Shown: in pieces, positions 51,437 to 63,937 of the stretch
How the letters are laid out: each line of letters opens with the position of its first letter
Position numbering within the stretch: position 1 is the first letter of the stretch
DNA from: Ricinus communis
Lineage: Eukaryota > Streptophyta > Magnoliopsida > Malpighiales > Euphorbiaceae
Assembly (NCBI RefSeq): GCF_019578655.1
Contig: NC_063260.1
Location: forward strand, 31,272,888 to 31,336,887
Reading direction: 5' to 3'
Length of the DNA stretch: 64,000 nt
Notes under the pieces: generated by a model
Database searches by the model: none
What the model was told of the DNA's origin: nothing
Seen by the model: only the letters and a program-made list of their open reading frames with translations
Position numbers and translations under genes: made by a program

Positions 51437-51560
51437 TAATATATATTACTCCCTATACACTAAACTAAAAGATAATCAACACATATTTATTAATTTTAAA
51501 ATACGCATCAACAGTCTAATACTAAATTATAAAACACTCATAATACATGTCATTTTTTTT
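51437..51560 (-). repeat. copy of dispersed AT-rich repeat (family A), inverted
   Basis: The minus strand reads AAAATGACATGTATTATGAG, TGTTTTATAATTTAGTATTA, TTTTAAAATTAATAAATATG and a TTTAGTGTATAGGGAGTAAT end, the same order as the plus-strand copies. It lies about 0.9 kb upstream of CYP77A copy 2. Confidence 0.55.
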
Positions 51561-51744
51561 CTTCTATTAGCGGTGGTTTATATATTAAATTCATATAATA
51601 ATTATTCTAATATTACTCCTTTTTGTTTTCAATTGATTGTGTCAGTTGTTTAAAATCAGTTTGGTCGCGTAGCATTAGCTTTTCACCAAATTCAGTTTTT
51701 GTCGTACCAGAAATATTTGGAAATGAATTAATTGACATAGTCCC

Positions 51745-51748
<4 letters not shown>

Positions 51749-51803
<55 letters not shown>
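51749..51803. repeat. long AT microsatellite
   Basis: About 27 uninterrupted TA units, the longest simple repeat in the window, about 640 bp upstream of the CYP77A copy 2 start. Its true length may be affected by assembly. Confidence 0.9.
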
Positions 51804-51807
<4 letters not shown>

Positions 51808-52387
51808 TTTTAATTGATGGTACATGTTTCAACTAAATCAAAGTATATTACATGTCATTTTCTTTAGCTTCTAGTCCTAAGCCAGTACCCTATCTGTATC
51901 ACTGACTCGCCTTTCACTCTCTATTTATATATTTAATAAAACCGGAATATAAGTTTTTATTCATTTTTTAGACAGATTAAATCTGTAAATATATAAAAAT
52001 TGCACGGTGAAAATACATAAATTAGGAGTCTTTAAAATTAATAAAGTTATATAAAAAACATGGAAATTTTTATTTTCCTCCTTCCTTTAGTAAACGGGAT
52101 CCACATTGTTGGATAAGGGTAATATATTATGATATCGTATATATATTATAATTTCCTTTTCTTTTGGCGGAAGTGCAATGCATGTTATTTGTAAGATTCG
52201 ATGATACAATTATAGTTCCTATAAATATTTTCATCTGTAACCGTACACACAGTAATTATATCTTTAACTAATAAAATTAATTTTCAAACAGTTGGTAGGC
52301 CCAACTCATTTACTCATTCTTTTCCTTTTATCTTAATTTTTATTTACTTTTAGATATCCAGCACCGTATGTCTACGTTTCCATGCTC

Positions 52388-52394
52388 TATTTAA
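52388..52394 (+). promoter_or_regulatory. possible TATA box of CYP77A copy 2
   Basis: TATTTAA about 47 bp before the ATG. It is a weak match, listed because it is the nearest AT box in a locally mixed-composition stretch. Confidence 0.3.
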
Positions 52395-52440
52395 CCATCC
52401 CTACCATATTTCTTCTGAATGCACCATCCCGAGTTCATCA

Positions 52441-53958
52441 ATGGACTGGATAGACTTTCTCATCTTTTGTTCTACGCTTATCTTTCTCCCTATATGGTGG
52501 CGATACTGGTCGGTCACCGGCGGTGGACCAAAGAATCTCCCGCCAGGACCACCAGGTTGGCCACTGGTAGGCAACTTGTTCCAAGTAATCCTCCAACGCC
52601 GACCTTTTATCTATATTGTACGTGATTTACGTGCAAAGTATGGTCCGATCTTTACCATGCAAATGGGCCAACGTACTCTTGTTATTGTCACTAGTTCTGG
52701 CCTCATCCATGAAGCCCTAGTCCAAAGAGGTCCTACCTTCGCTAGCCGTCCACCTGACTCTCCGATTCGATTAGTGTTCAGTGTTGGAAAATGTGCCATC
52801 AACTCCGCCGAATACGGCCCTCTCTGGCGTACTCTTCGCCGGAATTTTGTCAGTGAGGTCACAAGTCCGATGAGAATCAAGCAGTGTCGCTGGATAAGAG
52901 AATGGGCATTTGAGAATCACATGAAAAGAATAAAAAGGGAAGCTCTTGAAAATGGCTCCGTGGAGGTAATGAGTAACTGTAGGCTTACCATATGTAGTGT
53001 TCTAATATGTATTTGTTTTGGAGCAAGAATCTCTGAAGAAAGGATCAAGAATATAGAAGCTGTATCAAAAGATGTTATGCTAATGACAACACCAAAGCTA
53101 CCCGATTTCATGCCCGTTCTTGCTCCTTTCTTTCGCAGGCAAATGAAAGTTGCTAAAGAATTGAGAAAGAAGCAAATGGAATGCCTGGTTCCATTAATAA
53201 GAAATAGAAGAGCCTTTGTAGAGAAAGGTGAAAATCCCAACTCAGAAATGGTGAGTCCAGTTGGTGCAGCTTATATAGATTCTCTGTTTGAGCTAAAACC
53301 AGCAGAGAGAGGTCCATTAGGAGAGCAGGAATTTGTCACGTTGTGTTCAGAGGTGGTCAGTGCAGGCACTGACACTAGTGCAACAACCATTGAATGGGCT
53401 CTGCTGCATTTGGTGCTAAACCAAGAGATTCAAGAAAACTTGTACAAGGAAATTGTTGATTTTGTAGGTAAAGATGGGCTGGTTAAAGAAGAACATGTTG
53501 AGAAAATGCCTTATCTTGGAGCAATAGTCAAAGAAACTTTCCGACGACATCCGCCGAGCCATTTCTTGTTATCTCATGCTGCAACGAAGGAGACACAACT
53601 CGGTGGCTATACAATTCCTGCGGGTGTTAATGTGGAGCTTTATACGGCATGGGTAACTGAGGATCCGGATGTATGGAAGGATCCGGATGAGTTCCGACCC
53701 GAGAGATTCTTGAATGGCGATGGAGTTGATGTGGATGTGACTGGCACTCGTGGAGTGAAGATGGTGCCTTTTGGTGCCGGACGGCGTATTTGCCCGGCGT
53801 GGAGTCTTGGTACGCTACATGTCAATTTGTTACTTGCTAGGATGGTGCATGCTTTCAAGTGGTTACCGGATCCGACTTCTCCACCCGACCCGACTGAGAC
53901 TTTTGCATTCACTGTTGTTATGAAGAATCCTTTAAAGGCTTTGATGTTGCCTAGGTGA
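52441..53958 (+). CDS. cytochrome P450, CYP77A family, copy 2
   Basis: An intronless frame of 505 residues, the same length as copy 1. MDWIDFLIFCSTLIF is the membrane anchor, followed by NLPPGPPGWPLVGNLFQVIL. I helix SAGTDTSATT, ExxR in KETFR, PERF motif FRPERFLNGDG, and heme loop FGAGRRICPAWSLG with C451. The second residue after the heme cysteine is alanine rather than glycine, and the HPPSHFLLSHAA segment follows ExxR. I recall both as usual in CYP77A.

Expected role: fatty-acid oxidation in the ER toward cutin monomers, as for Arabidopsis CYP77A4/A6; the exact reaction cannot be read from sequence. Start chosen at MDWIDF because it begins the frame's hydrophobic anchor. It shares the first-exon-only structure and most motifs with copy 1. 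Confidence 0.95.
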   Translation: MDWIDFLIFCSTLIFLPIWWRYWSVTGGGPKNLPPGPPGWPLVGNLFQVILQRRPFIYIVRDLRAKYGPIFTMQMGQRTLVIVTSSGLIHEALVQRGPTFASRPPDSPIRLVFSVGKCAINSAEYGPLWRTLRRNFVSEVTSPMRIKQCRWIREWAFENHMKRIKREALENGSVEVMSNCRLTICSVLICICFGARISEERIKNIEAVSKDVMLMTTPKLPDFMPVLAPFFRRQMKVAKELRKKQMECLVPLIRNRRAFVEKGENPNSEMVSPVGAAYIDSLFELKPAERGPLGEQEFVTLCSEVVSAGTDTSATTIEWALLHLVLNQEIQENLYKEIVDFVGKDGLVKEEHVEKMPYLGAIVKETFRRHPPSHFLLSHAATKETQLGGYTIPAGVNVELYTAWVTEDPDVWKDPDEFRPERFLNGDGVDVDVTGTRGVKMVPFGAGRRICPAWSLGTLHVNLLLARMVHAFKWLPDPTSPPDPTETFAFTVVMKNPLKALMLPR

Positions 53959-56262
53959 ATTGAAGCCTTCACTTCAATATTGCTTGCTTTAATTAAGTAA
54001 AGAAGTGTCTACTTAATTATTTCCTTTCTTATCTTAATTATTTAATAAAAAAGTATTCACTTCTTAGATTATATTTTACATTAATTATGCTGAGTCTGGG
54101 GAGCACTGTATGGTACAGATATGATAAGCTAATCAATATACAACATTACTTTTGAGTTTATTAATATATAAACATTAAGAATACAAAATAAGGTTGTTGG
54201 TGAAAATAAGCAAAAGGGTTTCATTAAAGACGGTCCCATAAAGATTTTATAACTGTGGCAGCAAGTTTTGCATTGGTCAGGAGTCCTATCGTTTCGGGCA
54301 GAGATGCATTAAATTACAGTATTTACTTTGAACAACTCGCAATGTCAACAGCAATATGTATTGGATGAATGGCTAGATGCAGAGCATAATGTCTTCTGCT
54401 GAGCAGGAAGGAAGTTATATGGAAAAATTAGAGTCATAAGGATATTACTACATTTACCACTAATTCTTTGACACAGTGAGTTCTTTTGTCCTCAGAATTG
54501 CTGCCTTTTGGACATTGCCCTGACGAGGAATATACAAGTTTATTACCGGAACTGGTACGTGCTAAATTAATGTTGGGTTGCACTTTCCACACCAAGGTTG
54601 ATCACATATAACACATTCACGTGCTAAATATTTTCACATTCACGAAATAAAAAAGAAGAACAAAACATGATTAAAGTTTAAAAAAGGCAGTATGGTTAAC
54701 CTTTGTAGTTGAAGTAGATTGCAGTAACTTCAAAATAAAGTCATATCTATTTATCTCCGCAGTTCTTTTCTTTTTCTTTCTAAATTACAGAGAGAAAAAT
54801 TGAAAAAAGCAAAAGAAAAACAGAAGAAGAAGAAGAAGAAGAAGTTATTGAAAGTGATGGACGTGTAAGACTTTACAGCTGAGTCTTTAGATAAGCCTGT
54901 GAGAGGAGAGTAATGAGCGACCGGTGGGGATGGGTAGACATTAAAAGGGTCCAAATATAATTGAGCACAAGAATCAAGAGAGTACATAAAGTCAAAAATA
55001 GAAAGAAGACTTTGCTCCCCTGAGAGGCATCAAAAATTTGACTTCAGCCTTCCATTACTATCATATATTACAGCTGTTCCAAATCCCCGACTCCCACATT
55101 CATTTCAGAAGAATATTATGCGCCATTCATTTTACACCTAACTCATTGCTTTTCACGTAGCTGTTCCAAAGAGTTTTTCTCACTCTTATTTTTACACGTA
55201 AGAAATTAATAAAAATATTAAATAAATATATTTCAATAATAAAAATTTAAAAATTTTAAATTTAAAGAAGCTTTTATTTAAGTATTGTTATTTTGGTTGA
55301 CTACATAAATTTGCGGTTGGTGGCAGCAGCAATAGTACATATCTGACATGGCAGAACATGAGGAAATAAGAAAAAGAGAGACCCTAATATATATAATGGC
55401 AAGTGGACTCCTTTCCTCCTTTCAAATAAATTATTATGGGAGCATTAACTGCGTGTCCTCCACTCCGGCCGCGGCCCCCGAAATTAAATTTGGTAAGCAA
55501 AACGTAAAGAAAACAAGGATAACTATTAAAAAAAAAGAAAACAAGAAGAGAACAAAAGGATTAAATATAAAGATATCTTATTATTATTATTATTATTATA
55601 AATATTAAGATATAAAGATATCTTAATGATTTTCTTATTATTTAGTTAATTTCAAGTAAAATAGAATATAAAATAATCTAAAAATATATTAGATATTGTT
55701 ATTAGAAGTATTAATAATTTATCATAAATTCCCTATGCGTTTTAGTTTTATTATTATTATCTTTTTCTATTACTAATCTTATAAACTTTATCAACATTAT
55801 CTATTATTATTTTAAAAAATATAATAATAATATTGTTACTAAATAGTTAAATTAGATAAATGGTCGGGCAGGCAATAAAGCCACACTTACTCATAAGGGG
55901 CTGTACCATGCACGCCTGCTACATATCTAGCCTGCATGGCTACGCATGCAGCTGGCATGTATGTTTCATTTTTCTGCGCCTGTTAGAACCGGCGCATGCA
56001 CCTAATTTTACCTAAAAGTGAAAATTAAAAAAAAGAATTCACCGCAAAGTTTTGAATCCTCACAGTTTTAATTGGGCATTTACATGTTTCCCCCAACTTT
56101 TTTGAACTGAAGTACGTGGGCTTCATTCAAATATGGGTCAAATCTTTATTGGGCTACAGTGGTACCTTTGCAATCCAAATGCTTAATTCCTAAAATGTAA
56201 AATTGATTGAAAGAAAAAAAAAAAATGAAATAAAAAAGGACGACTTCTGCTGACCCTTCGGT
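53959..56262. other. intergenic spacer
   Basis: The first part is the 3' flank of CYP77A copy 2. It holds a GAA/AAG repeat (about 54822-54844) and a TTA repeat near 55580-55600. 55,860-56,000 has several CATGC words (CATGCACGCC, GCATGGCTACGCATGCAGC), giving a short RY-rich stretch 260-400 bp before the deaminase gene. No supported gene; the open frames at 54751-54987 and 55348-55608 have no motif. Confidence 0.5.
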
Positions 56263-59127
56263 ATGCACGGTGAAGAGCTTAGCACAAAACCAGAAATGGA
56301 TTGGCTGTTGTCCATGCCAAAGGTTGAATTACATGCCCACCTCAATGGCTCTATCAGAAACTCTACTCTTCTGTATGTGCATTTTCCTCTTTATCTTTTT
56401 TTTTTTTTTTCTTTTTTTGCCCCCTTTTCTTTTCATTTTCTTGGTTATCTACGCTGTGAATGTTAGTAATCAGTGAAAATCTGTTACCTTGTTGTTTGTG
56501 TTAGAGATGTAAATCTTACGTCTTTAGTAGTTATCTGCTATGTTTCATGCTTGAAGTATATACAGGAGAAAGGAATAGTTGGGGAAGTTTTTAATTTTAA
56601 GGTTTTAGTGTTCTGCTTTGAGTTAGTCAGATTTGATTCTTTCTATTTCCAGGGAACTTGCTAGAGTTTTGGGTGACAAGGGCGTAGTTGTTTTCTCAGA
56701 TGTAGAACATGTTATCCTGAAGAGTAAGATCTTGCTTCCTTTTTCCTTGTTGCTCTGGTTAATTGATTAAAGAAGAAATAAATAACACATTGGAAAGCTA
56801 CCCGGTTAACCTAAATCATTGGTTACTGGTGCCAGTTATGATTATGTGGCTTTAGTAAGTTAAGATATGAATGTTCATAAACTAAAAATTAAAGAAAGAA
56901 AAGAACTGTAACACTTATAGTTTGAAGGTCTAGTTATTTTTACAATCCACATCTAGCTCTGGTGGTTTAAAGTTTATGCTTACCTTCCATTTGCTCCCTT
57001 GATATTGCATAGTAATGTTCCTTTTACTTCCATTCAGATGACCGTTCTTTGGTTGAAGTGTTCAAGTTGTTTGACTTGATTCACATTCTTACCACCGATC
57101 ATGATACTGTTACAAGGATCACAAAAGAAGTATGTATGATAACTAGCAGTATTTTTTCCTTATATCTCTGAAATGATTGGCAATTGGGTTGTTTGAACTG
57201 ATTCTTCAACAATCACAAACAGGTAGTAGAAGATTTTGCTTCTGAGAATGTTGTGTATTTGGAGTTAAGAACAACTCCAAAGGTACTTGCATGAACTTTA
57301 TGAGGTGTTTGTTTTTGAATTAGTGTAGCACATAGTTTTTATTGATAATAAGAATTTGTGGTTTTCATATACTCCAGAAAAATGATTCTAAAGGAATGAG
57401 CAAATGCTCTTACATGGAGGCAGTGATCAAAGGTCTAAGGGCTGTTACTGCAGTTGAGGTGGATTTTTCTCCTAATAGTTTGGATAATAGAGCTTCCATG
57501 AATTCAATTTCTGTGAATGATGCTTGTTGCAAAAGTACAAGGAGAAAGATATATGTTAGACTTCTTCTCAGCATTGACCGCCGTGAGACCACAGAAGCTG
57601 CAATGGAAACTGTATGTTAAGGAAACTGTATGGATGTTTTTATGCAGATAAGTTGTGAACTGGTTCATGTATCTAAATTTCTTTAACTCATCTTTTATAG
57701 GTTAAGCTTGCCCTGGAAATGAGACATTTAGGTGTAGTTGGCATTGACCTTTCTGGAAATCCTGTTGTGGGTGAATGGTACTAACTTACTGAGAATAGTT
57801 CTTTGCTAGTAAATAATGTTGGTTTCTTTATCTTAAAGCCTCATTTTATTTGAACAGGATTACATTTTTGCCAGCATTAAAATTTGCCCAGGAGCAAGGT
57901 CTCTATATAACACTTCACTGTGGAGAGGTGAGCTGATATGATAAGTGCTTGCTTCTGTTTCAAGATATATATTTTTACAGTGAAATTTCACTTACTGGTT
58001 TGTTTTCGTAACCTAGTGCTTATAGGTTCCAAATCGCAAGGAGGAGATCCAAATGATGCTCGACTTTCTCCCCCATAGAATTGGTCATGCATGCTGCTTC
58101 AGAGAGGAAGAGTGGAGAAAGCTAAAATCCTCTAAAATCCCGGTTGATATTAACAGTCATTTACTTTTTTCTGAGAATAACCTTCACTAGTACAAACCAA
58201 TAAAGTAAAACTTACAATTTCCAAGAGAATGATGATTTGAAGAAAGCTAGACTTTTATCGAGACATTTTATCACAACTTCTACAGGAATTATGGTTTTAA
58301 TGTTCAGTTAGAATTTTTGCTGTATATAGTGGAACTCTTTAGCTTTTGTTGAAAAGCCTCAGAAATTGCCATTTGATTACCTTCTAGATTCATTCATTGC
58401 TGACTATCAGTTTCCGTTTACACTAATCATTAGAGGCTCTACTCTACCTTTTATGATTTTATATACGATGGCTGTTTAGTTGTCTTAAGTGCAATAGTTT
58501 TTAGATATTTGCGGTGCATTTATTTCTCAGGCTAATTCCTTCTTCATTGTTTTGCTCTTACATTCACAGGTTGAGATTTGTTTGACATCCAACATCATGA
58601 CTCAATCAGTTCCTTCCCTAGATATTCATCATTTTGGTTAGTCTTCTTTTCTCATTCGATAGTTTATAATTCACTTGGAACTAAATCAACAAATTGATAA
58701 CTTTCACTTGAGTACACTCTTGAAATGAAGCCTGTAAAATCTCTCTTTTCTAGTGACGGGGCATTTGCCTCTCATTGTTACTGATACTTTTGGTCTGTTT
58801 TCTTTCTGTTGCAGTTGATTTGTATAATGCAAACCATCCTATAGTCCTATGCACTGATGATTCTGGCGTTTTCTCCACTAGCGTTTCAAAAGAGTATAGT
58901 CTTGCTTCGTCTGCGTTCAGTAAGTATGCTGTTCATTGTTGATTTAGCACATATTAGATTTAATGGATAATCTGGATTGACCATATGTTCCATGTTTCCA
59001 AGGTCTCGGAAAGATGGAAATGTTTCAGCTAGCACGAAACGGGCTGGAGTACATTTTTGCTGATGCTACAGTGAAGCAAGACCTGATAAAGATTTTTAAT
59101 TCAGCTGCTAATGAGCTAGATTTGTGA
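56263..59127 (+). CDS. N6-methyl-AMP deaminase / adenosine deaminase-like protein (MAPDA type)
   Basis: Eleven exons: 56263-56372, 56653-56723, 57038-57129, 57223-57282, 57378-57611, 57701-57777, 57858-57927, 58026-58142, 58570-58636, 58815-58919 and 59003-59127. They give 375 residues.

Metal and catalytic residues of the adenosine deaminase superfamily are all present: H24 and H26 (ELHAHLNGS), H235 and E238 (HCGE), H259 (GHACCF), D314 and D315 (TDDSGVF). The overall sequence resembles the plant ADAL/MAPDA group, which in Arabidopsis deaminates N6-methyl-AMP to IMP in the cytosol and so clears m6A nucleotides from RNA turnover. No targeting signal is seen. An internal ATG (MDWLLSMPKVELH, residue 12) could also serve as start. 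Confidence 0.93.
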
Positions 59128-60039
59128 TTAGGCAGCGTGCGTACCTCTATATTGCTATTCCAGATAAAAACATTGTTTCGCCTATATAGAGCTTCGAGAT
59201 TCATTTTTTGTGGCTTGAAACCTTTTGGTTAAGTTATTTGATTTTGCAGACTGCATAGTGCATCTCTAATGCAACTTTTAATATATATTAGACTTTTTAT
59301 TTTAAAGAGTTATGTGATAAAATAATATTTCAATACATATTATTTATTTATTAAATATAAAGTAGAGAGAGTCAAATTTCACTCTTTAGTCTATATTTAA
59401 TAAATATATTATAAATTTTTAAGTGTTTAATTAATTAATATTTATTATTTTTACTGTTCTATCCATAAAAATTAAAAAGACTGAAGTATTTTAAATTAAT
59501 TAAAAGATTGAAGTCTCATCTAAATTAAGAAAATCTATTATGGTATCATACATCTAAAGTTATTTTAAATTATTATTATTTTTATAATGTAATAAATAAT
59601 TATAGAATATTAAAAGTACTATTAAATATTTATAATTGAAATAATAAGGATTATCATGCCCAATGCAACATTTATATAAATTCAGAATAAAACTATGGCG
59701 TCAAAATCTAAAAACATTTTACTAGAAAACGACATCGTAACACAACACCTTACCCGGCGACAAGTACAACGCAACAATAATACCGAAATCCAGAAGATTA
59801 CTTCAAGTTGTCAACAAGAAATCATCAAAACCGGCAGCGCTCTTACTTCTCCTTAGTTCAATTTCTCATTTTTATTTCTCTGCTTTACTTACCAATTACG
59901 CTTATCAATCTCTCTGCAATGTACCTTCCATTTCTAATTCTAAAAAGATGAATAAAAATGTTCATTAAAATCATCACCATCACATACCGCACCATGATCA
60001 TCGTTCCATAACCGTCCGATCAGATCGACAGTATCAACA
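59128..60039. other. spacer between MAPDA-type and pPLA-I-type genes
   Basis: About 900 bp. 59,280-59,700 is AT-rich. 59,700-60,039 is more balanced and probably holds the promoter and 5' UTR of the downstream phospholipase. No gene seen. Confidence 0.5.
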
Positions 60040-63000
60040 ATGTCTTGGGGATTAGGCTGGAAACGGCCGTCGGAGATTTTCCGTTTAACGCTAAACTATG
60101 GAACGGAGGAATCAGAAGACGATCTTAACCGTACATCGACATCATCATCAGGATCATTCTCCTCATCATCTCCAACATCACTGTCCTCTCCACCGCATGA
60201 TCAGGATCCCGGATTACGGATTGATTTAGATTGGACTGTTGGTGATGACGAAGATCAGGTGGCTCTGAGGTTGCAGTCGCAGCTGATGGTGGCGCTGCCG
60301 TTGCCTCAAGATTGTGTCACGGTGGATTTGAATGTTAAGGAGGGAGAAAATGTAGGGGTGGAAATGAAGGTAGTTAAGAGGAGAGAGCCATTACGAGGGA
60401 TGATATTGAGTAAGGGAGGGTCTGGTCAACAAAGTGATGGCATAGGGATCTTGACTAGGTTGTTAAGGTCTAATTTGGTTACTGATGGTGTTGTTTCGAC
60501 TTGTGGTGAACATTGGCGTAACGTTACCTTGCTTAGCCTCTGTGGTTGCTGTTTGTCGGTGAGGATTTTATACTCTTTTGAGTTCAGTCGAACTGAATGG
60601 TTTTGAAATGCCTTGTTATGAACTCTAGCAACTACTAATAACCTTTTCAAACATGAGATTGACTGTGCGGATTTCAATTGAATTGAATTCTTTTATTTCT
60701 CAGGCTCCCAACGTGTGAATTTTGTACATCTTTTATACTATGTTTAGTATATGCTTCTCGGATATGATCTACACTAGAATGCTAGAAATTCAAAGATATT
60801 GAGCCTATTGGTAGTCTGATTGTGACTAATTGCCTCAAGTTAACAGGTATTGCCAGCTGAATTAATTGGATTGCCACTGCTCGAGAAGCTTTATCTTGAT
60901 AATAATAGGCTTTCAGTTTTGCCACCAGAGCTTGGTGAATTAAAAGCTTTGAAAGTTCTCAGTGTTGATCACAATGCATTAGTTTCAGTTCCTGGTAAGA
61001 GTTGCATTGCATTGCATATGTTAAATGAGTACTGCTCAATGATTGGCTATTTATGATGTGTTTTCAATTTGTTCGGTTTTATGATCTTGGTTGAACTTTT
61101 AAGCAGTTGAACTGAGGCAGTGTGTGGGACTGGTAGAATTGTCACTGGAACACAACAAGCTTGTCAGACCTCTTCTTGATTTCAGGTCATTTTATCAACA
61201 AATTGACCAACTTTATTATTCTTTTCTGGTTTGATAAAGCTTGTAAACACTAGAATTTTTCTCTGGGTCTATTGTTTATCTCCAGTTGAATGGCAGGGCT
61301 ATGGCTGAGTTACAAATTCTTAGGCTATTTGGTAATCCTCTGGAGTTCCTCCCTGAAATTTTACCGCTCCACAAACTTCGCCACCTGTCTCTTGCTAATA
61401 TTAGGATTGTAGCTGATGAAAATTTAAGATCAGTGAATGTACAGATAGAGGTAGTAATCATACAGCAACTTATAGCAGTTTCAGAAGCTATTAGATTTTC
61501 TCTCTTAAATTAATTTTGTTATTTGGCTTTTGTAGATGGAGAACAGTTCTTATTTTGGTGCATCTAGACACAAACTGAGTGCCTTCTTCGCTCTTATTTT
61601 CCGCTTTTCTTCATGTCATCATCCTTTGTTGGCATCTGCACTGGCAAAGATAATTCAAGACCAAGGAAACCGCATTGTGGTTGGTAAAGATGAGAATGCA
61701 GTGCGGCAACTTATTAGCATGATAAGTAGTGACAATCAACATGTGGTATGTTGGCAATTTTTTGGATCATGAGTCAAACCTTTGCTCGTATATCTCTTAT
61801 TCTGGGCACTTCCTTAGCATTCTGATTCCTGGCAGGTTGAACAAGCTTGCTCTGCTTTATCCTCACTTTCTGGAGATGTTTCTGTAGCGATGCAGTTGAT
61901 GAAATGTGATATAATGCAACCAATTGAATCAGTATTGAAATCAGTTGCACAGGAAGAAGTAATTTCTGTTTTGCAAGTTGTGGCCACCTTGGCCTTTGCA
62001 TCTGATACTGTAGCTCAGAAGATGTTGACCAAGGATATGTTGAAATCATTGAAAATGTTATGTGCCCATAGAAACCCAGAGGCAAGTTCTCATCCTTATC
62101 AATGCATACTGATCTTATTACTTTTAGTAGTCTGGAGCCATTTAACATTTCAATTCGTCTTTGACCAGGTGCAAAGGTTAGCTTTATTAGCAGTTGGGAA
62201 TTTGGCCTTCTGCTTGGAGAATCGCCGCATTTTGGTTACCTCTGAAAGTCTCCGGGATCTTTTGTTGCGGTTGACAGTTACATCTGAGCCACTTGTGAAT
62301 AAAGCAGCAGCTCGTGCTTTGGCAATTCTTGGTTCGTATCTTGGATCGAACTTTTTGCTTTGCTTGAGATTGTTTGCGTTATTAATGTACAAGGGTTGGT
62401 CCATTTTGTTCCACTCTAGGAGAAAATGAAAATTTGCGGCGTGCCATTCGAGGAAGACAAGTAGCAAAGCAAGGCTTACGCATACTTGCAATGGATGGCG
62501 GTGGAATGAAAGGTCTGGCTACTGTGCAGATCCTTAAAGCAATTGAAAAGGGAACTGGAAAGCGCATACATGAGTTGTTTGACCTTATATGTGGCACCTC
62601 AACGGGTGGGATGCTTGCAGTTGCCCTCGGTATTAAGTTGATGACCTTGAGCCAGTGCGAAGAAATATATAAAAATCTTGGTGCGTGTGATTCTTCGAGA
62701 GATCTCTTTTCACAAGAATATTTTCTTGTACAATTATTTATTCTATTAAAAATGTGCTCCTTTAGGAAAACTTGTTTTTGCTGAACCCACACCAAAGGAC
62801 AATGAAGCTGCCAGCTGGAGAGAGAAGTTGGATCAGCTTTATAAAAGTTCATCGCAAAGTTTTAGAGTTGTGGTACATGGATCTAAAGTATGGGTTTTTT
62901 TTTCTTAATTTTCCTTCCTAAATCATCATTGCCTTAATTTCTTTTACAACAGAATAACTCGAATGCACAATGACTAATTTTTCTGTTAGTGTATAACATT

Positions 63001-63937
63001 GATCATGTATGGACATATTTTGCAATAGAGTCTAGAGATGTTGCTAATTTTATATGTTATTCGGTTAGCAAAGAGAAAAATGCATTGACATTTTTAGTTA
63101 ATATTTGAAGTTTTTAATTCTTTCATTTTACCAGTTCAGCTATCAGCTGTGTGATAATATCTAGTTATTTCTATTATATGCCTCTTCCCTAGTAGGTTGA
63201 AAATAGAATACAATAACGTATTGTCTTGCAGCACAGTGCAGATCAGTTTGAGAGGTTGTTAAAAGAAATGTGTGCTGATGAGGATGGAGACCTATTGATA
63301 GATTCAGCAGTGAAAAATATTCCCAAAGTTTTTGTTGTGTCAACTTTAGTTAGTGTGATGCCAGCTCAGCCATATGTGTTTCGTAATTATCAGGTTTGAA
63401 GCTTAGAATTTTTGTCTGCTGTGAAGATGAATTAATGATATCAACTTAATGGTTGTTGATAGTGCTAGTTTTACATGTTTCTTTTAACCATTTTTCCTGT
63501 ATCAATGCTAGTATCCTGCTGGAACACCTGAAGTGCCCATGCCAAATTCGGAAAGTTCAGGGGTCACTGTGTTAGGATCACCTACTATTGGTGCTCAAGT
63601 TGGCTATAAACGCAGTGCTTTTATTGGGAGTTGTAAGCATCATGTTTGGCAAGCTATAAGAGCATCATCTGCAGCTCCATATTATCTTGATGACTTCTCT
63701 GATGGTACTCTATTAAGATGTCTTTTGTGTTTGATTCCCCTTGCCCAGGGGCCATAATTTCTAACAGTATAATAAGCTGACAATTTATTTTATTATGCAG
63801 ACGTGAACCGTTGGCAAGATGGTGCTATAGTGGCAAACAATCCTACTATCTTTGCTGTAAGGGAAGCGCAACTTCTATGGCCTGACACAAAAATCGACTG
63901 CTTGGTTTCAATTGGCTGTGGTTCTGTCCCAACAAAA
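60040..63937 (+). CDS. LRR-ARM-patatin phospholipase (pPLA-I type), 5' part
   Basis: Exons 60040-60558, 60847-60994, 61107-61185, 61297-61450, 61536-61745, 61836-62081, 62169-62331, 62420-62680, 62766-62887, 63232-63393, 63512-63704 and 63801-63937 give 798 residues in frame. The gene runs on past the right edge (Arabidopsis pPLA-I has about 1,300).

Domain order: an N-terminal region with serine and acidic runs (MSWGLGWKRPSEIF); leucine-rich repeats (LPAELIGLPLLEKLYLDNN, LPPELGELKALKVLSVDHN, ELQILRLFGNPLEFLPE); armadillo-like helices (residues about 270-505); then the patatin domain with DGGGMKG, the nucleophile S567 in GTSTG and the dyad aspartate D759 in DGA. The family hydrolyses phospho- and galactolipids and is linked to jasmonate and defence lipid signalling. 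The intron after 62081 begins with GC (see findings). Confidence 0.93.

Larger units (their letters stand above)
45741..52440. other. 6.7 kb spacer between head-to-head CYP77A genes
   Basis: No supported gene. Both ends are promoter regions of the flanking P450 genes. The interior is AT-rich and holds at least four copies of dispersed repeat family A, a 38 bp perfect palindrome (48221-48258) and a long AT microsatellite (51749-51803). Open frames at 47380-47592 (-) and 48534-48803 (+) have no recognisable motif. Confidence 0.55.

Noticed and set aside
45741..52440. Bidirectional shared promoter of the two CYP77A genes
   Set aside because: The starts are 6.7 kb apart with repeats in between, too far for a shared core promoter.
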